Below the pieces are notes generated by a model. The model saw only the letters and a list, made by a program, of their open reading frames with translations. It did no database searches and had not been told where the DNA came from. A stretch of 6,981 nt of DNA from Gammaproteobacteria bacterium (GTDB lineage Bacteria; Pseudomonadota; Gammaproteobacteria; SZUA-229): contig DAOWFN010000119.1 of assembly GCA_030637945.1 (NCBI GenBank), positions 1-6,981 of the forward strand. Direction: 5' to 3'. The translations under genes were made by a program, and so were the position numbers. Every line of letters begins with the position of its first letter. Within the stretch, counting starts at the first letter, position 1. Positions 5,791 to 6,981 of the stretch are shown here, in pieces.

Positions 5791-5796
5791 AGAGAG
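5791..5796 (+). promoter_or_regulatory. Ribosome binding site deciding the start at 5804
   Basis: AGAGAG sits 7 nt before the ATG at 5804 but only 4 nt before the TTG at 5801, which favours ATG as the start codon of the membrane protein. Confidence 0.5.
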
Positions 5797-5803
5797 TCTA
5801 TTG

Positions 5804-6196
5804 ATGAAGAGTATAAAAGCTATTGTCGCAGGCTGCGCGTTTATCATTATTGTTATTTTATTTATGCAATTGGCGTTTATTTTTGTTGCTGTGGGTTATA
5901 ACGCGTTGGCAAAAGGTTACCCGGTATTAAATGAGATCGGTGGTGCTTTCAGATATTTAATTGGCATCCCTCTTTTTGTGGTGACGATGTTTATCGGTGG
6001 TTACATCACAGCAAATGTTGCCATCGAAAGAGTAATACCTCATTGTATCGCTGTCGGCGTGATTACAGCTGGCGGCATGATGTATTCCGCGATGGAAAAT
6101 TCCAGTTTGACAACCACGGGTGTCGTTGTATTTATACTTGCCTTAACAGCGACGACTGCAGGTGGTTTGTATTGGCGGAAAGGTAATATAATATAA
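5804..6196 (+). CDS. Four-helix inner membrane protein, unknown function
   Basis: A 130-residue very hydrophobic protein with about four membrane helices: residues 7-31, 49-71, 79-97 and 104-124. Between helices 2 and 3 is GGYITANVAIERVIPH (65-80), a small-residue helix end followed by a conserved-looking histidine. This Gly-Gly-Tyr-x-x-Ala pattern recurs in several uncharacterised small four-helix membrane families, and I cannot assign one. A TTG codon directly before the ATG is in frame, but AGAGAG spacing favours the ATG. The gene lies 20 nt after the four-cysteine protein gene with no promoter or terminator visible between, so it is probably the third gene of a hemerythrin transcript. Only two charged residues are near the membrane core, and there are no catalytic or metal motifs. 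A partner or accessory role for the membrane hemerythrin is possible but is inference. Confidence 0.75.
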   Translation: MKSIKAIVAGCAFIIIVILFMQLAFIFVAVGYNALAKGYPVLNEIGGAFRYLIGIPLFVVTMFIGGYITANVAIERVIPHCIAVGVITAGGMMYSAMENSSLTTTGVVVFILALTATTAGGLYWRKGNII

Positions 6197-6231
6197 TGAA
6201 AGCTACTATATCAGACTGATCGAGCTTGATT

Positions 6232-6259
6232 TTGTTAAATTTTTGCTCTCTACTATAAT
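6232..6259 (+). promoter_or_regulatory. Candidate sigma-70 promoter of the glycine-zipper gene
   Basis: A perfect TATAAT at 6254-6259 is preceded by TTGTTA at 6232-6237 (4 of 6 to TTGACA) with a 16-nt spacer. The predicted start is around 6266, giving a leader of about 56 nt. TTGATT at 6226-6231 matches -35 better but would leave a 22-nt spacer. The surrounding stretch is AT-rich, so chance matches are possible. Confidence 0.5.
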
Positions 6260-6310
6260 TCTTAATATATGAAGAAAAATAAACTGTCACTATTCAACAT
6301 AATTTATTCC

Positions 6311-6317
6311 AGGGTGA
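6311..6317 (+). promoter_or_regulatory. Ribosome binding site of the glycine-zipper gene
   Basis: AGGGTGA lies 4 nt before the ATG at 6322, with its AGGG core 7 nt away. It is the best site upstream and confirms the start in front of the signal peptide. Confidence 0.6.
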
Positions 6318-6321
6318 TTTC

Positions 6322-6792
6322 ATGACGATAAAAACACTTATCATTTCGAGCACTCTATTATTAATCAGCCAGCAAAGCTTTGCAGACTCTACTGCTGATG
6401 CTGCCCTCGGTGGCGCCATTGGAGGTGCAGCCGGTGCGGCCATAGGCAATGAACTCGGAGGCCGAGATGGTGCAATTCTTGGTGGTGCATTAGGTGGCGC
6501 AACAGGCGCTGCAATTGCCAGAGAAAATGATAGACGCGAGCGCGATTACTACAGATACCCTCCACGTTATGAGTACAGAGATAACTCTCGTTATGAGCAT
6601 CGAGAGTACCCTCGCTATGAACATAGAGATTACCCTCGCTACGAACACAGAGATTATCCCCGTTATGAATATAGAGAATCTCGACGTCATTATCAAAGAG
6701 GGTACCCGTCTTATGATTACAGGCCACCTGCCAGAGGACACAATAAAGATTACTTTTGCCCTCCCGGTCAAAGAAAGAAAGGCAACTGTTAA
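6322..6792 (+). CDS. Exported glycine-zipper protein with RYEHRDYP repeats
   Basis: A 156-residue exported protein. Residues 1-21 are a signal peptide (MTIKTLIISSTLLLISQQSFA, cleavage before DST). Residues 28-66 are a glycine-zipper region of two similar halves (ALGGAIGGAAGAAIG and ILGGALGGATGAAIA, joined by NELGGRDG), the kind of GxxxG helix hairpin that packs in membranes or oligomers. Residues 82-121 are five tandem 8-residue units around RYEHRDYP, rich in Arg, Tyr, Glu and His. The C-terminus YFCPPGQRKKGNC has Cys146 and Cys156, which could form a disulfide. This ending recurs in exported proteins of Proteobacteria, some of them glycine-zipper proteins; that is from memory. It is likely a periplasmic or outer-membrane-associated structural or stress protein; function is not established. 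It has its own promoter, so a link with the hemerythrin genes is not implied. Confidence 0.85.
   Translation: MTIKTLIISSTLLLISQQSFADSTADAALGGAIGGAAGAAIGNELGGRDGAILGGALGGATGAAIARENDRRERDYYRYPPRYEYRDNSRYEHREYPRYEHRDYPRYEHRDYPRYEYRESRRHYQRGYPSYDYRPPARGHNKDYFCPPGQRKKGNC
6565..6684 (+). repeat. Five 24-nt tandem repeats within the glycine-zipper gene
   Basis: The units encode RYEYRDNS, RYEHREYP, RYEHRDYP, RYEHRDYP and RYEYRESR. The period is exactly 24 nt, so gain or loss of a unit keeps the frame. The middle three are closest at the protein level but differ at synonymous sites (cgttat, cgctat, cgctac), so the array is not freshly expanded. Confidence 0.85.
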
Positions 6793-6821
6793 TTACTACG
6801 GTCGTTTTCCGGCCAGTAATT
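6791..6821 (+). terminator. Hairpin after the glycine-zipper stop, weak terminator candidate
   Basis: AATTACT (6791-6797) pairs with AGTAATT (6815-6821), and inside it GGTCG (6800-6804) pairs with CGGCC (6810-6814) using one G-U pair. This leaves a 2-nt bulge and a TTTTC loop. The stem begins within the TAA stop codon. No T-run follows at once; the nearest is five T at 6841-6845, so intrinsic termination is doubtful, and an mRNA 3'-end stabilising role is as likely. Confidence 0.35.
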
Positions 6822-6846
6822 CCCATACAGTAAAAACAACTTTTTC

Positions 6847-6876
6847 CGCAAATGAACGCGAATAAACGCAAATTAA
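6847..6876. repeat. Three tandem 10-nt units, CGCRAATNAA
   Basis: CGCAAATGAA, CGCGAATAAA and CGCAAATTAA follow each other without a gap, near one helical turn per unit. From memory, similar decamer strings recur in intergenic DNA of many Proteobacteria and other bacteria, often near other repeats. It is not coding and no open frame uses it sensibly. Confidence 0.6.
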
Positions 6877-6907
6877 AAGCCCTAAAAATATTTATATTAA
6901 AAAAATG

Positions 6908-6981
6908 TAGGCCTGCATAAGGTACGTTGCGGGCATTTGTTGCACCAACTGCCGGGAACGGCAAAGCCTTATCCCGGCCTA
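6908..6981. repeat. REP/MITE-like inverted repeat element (may continue past window)
   Basis: The left arm TAGGCC-tgc-ATAAGG (6908-6922) is complementary to the right arm CCTTAT-ccc-GGCCTA (6967-6981) at 13 of 15 positions. A 44-nt interior contains smaller dyads: GTTG-cac-CAAC (6939-6949) and GCCG-ggaa-CGGC (6951-6962). The overall look is that of a palindromic intergenic repeat, either REP-like or a miniature inverted-repeat element. The arm reaches the last base of the window, so the true end is unseen. Confidence 0.65.

Noticed and set aside
5801..5803. TTG start for the four-helix membrane protein
   Set aside because: The ribosome site would be only 4 nt away. The next codon is ATG with better spacing.
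6389..6964. Long minus-strand open frame of 191 codons opposite the glycine-zipper gene
   Set aside because: Its residues mirror the repeats of the plus-strand gene (runs of His, Asn and Ser units), it crosses the non-coding repeats at the right end, and it has no ribosome site. The plus-strand frame has a signal peptide and family motifs.

Overview
The window looks like chromosomal DNA of a denitrifying proteobacterium, most likely a gammaproteobacterium. The grounds are a heme d1 biosynthesis cluster, FNR/Dnr-type boxes, a bacteriohemerythrin, and a C-terminal CPPGQ...KKGNC glycine-zipper protein. Genus cannot be fixed from the sequence. There are no phage, transposase, rRNA, tRNA or CRISPR signatures.

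Minus strand, 4430 to 1, is one tightly packed operon read right to left: nirE (SAM-dependent uroporphyrinogen-III methyltransferase), nirC (small periplasmic cytochrome c), nirF (periplasmic d1-type beta-propeller), nirD, nirL, and a fused nirG-nirH gene that runs off the left edge. Junctions are overlaps or gaps of 9 to 29 nt. Together these cover the route from uroporphyrinogen III to precorrin-2 (NirE), siroheme decarboxylation (NirD/L/G/H), and late periplasmic maturation (NirF, NirC). nirS (the nitrite reductase), nirJ (radical SAM) and nirN are not in the window. nirJ would be expected just beyond position 1.

The 395-nt divergent region 4431-4825 carries two FNR/Dnr-like boxes, one facing each way, each with a plausible -10 element. 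A perfect 7-bp dyad overlaps the -10 and predicted start site of the rightward promoter. This suggests oxygen- or NO-linked control of both the heme d1 operon and the gene on the right.

Plus strand, 4826 to 6196, holds a membrane-anchored bacteriohemerythrin with all seven diiron ligands. It is followed closely by two small genes I do not recognise: a four-cysteine exported-looking protein starting with GTG, and a four-helix membrane protein. They may be co-transcribed with the hemerythrin.

From 6226 onward a separate promoter drives an exported glycine-zipper protein with a 24-nt tandem repeat encoding RYEHRDYP-like units. The right end is non-coding. It has a hairpin after the stop codon, three tandem 10-nt units, and a long REP/MITE-like inverted repeat (TAGGCC...GGCCTA) whose outer arm ends exactly at the window edge.
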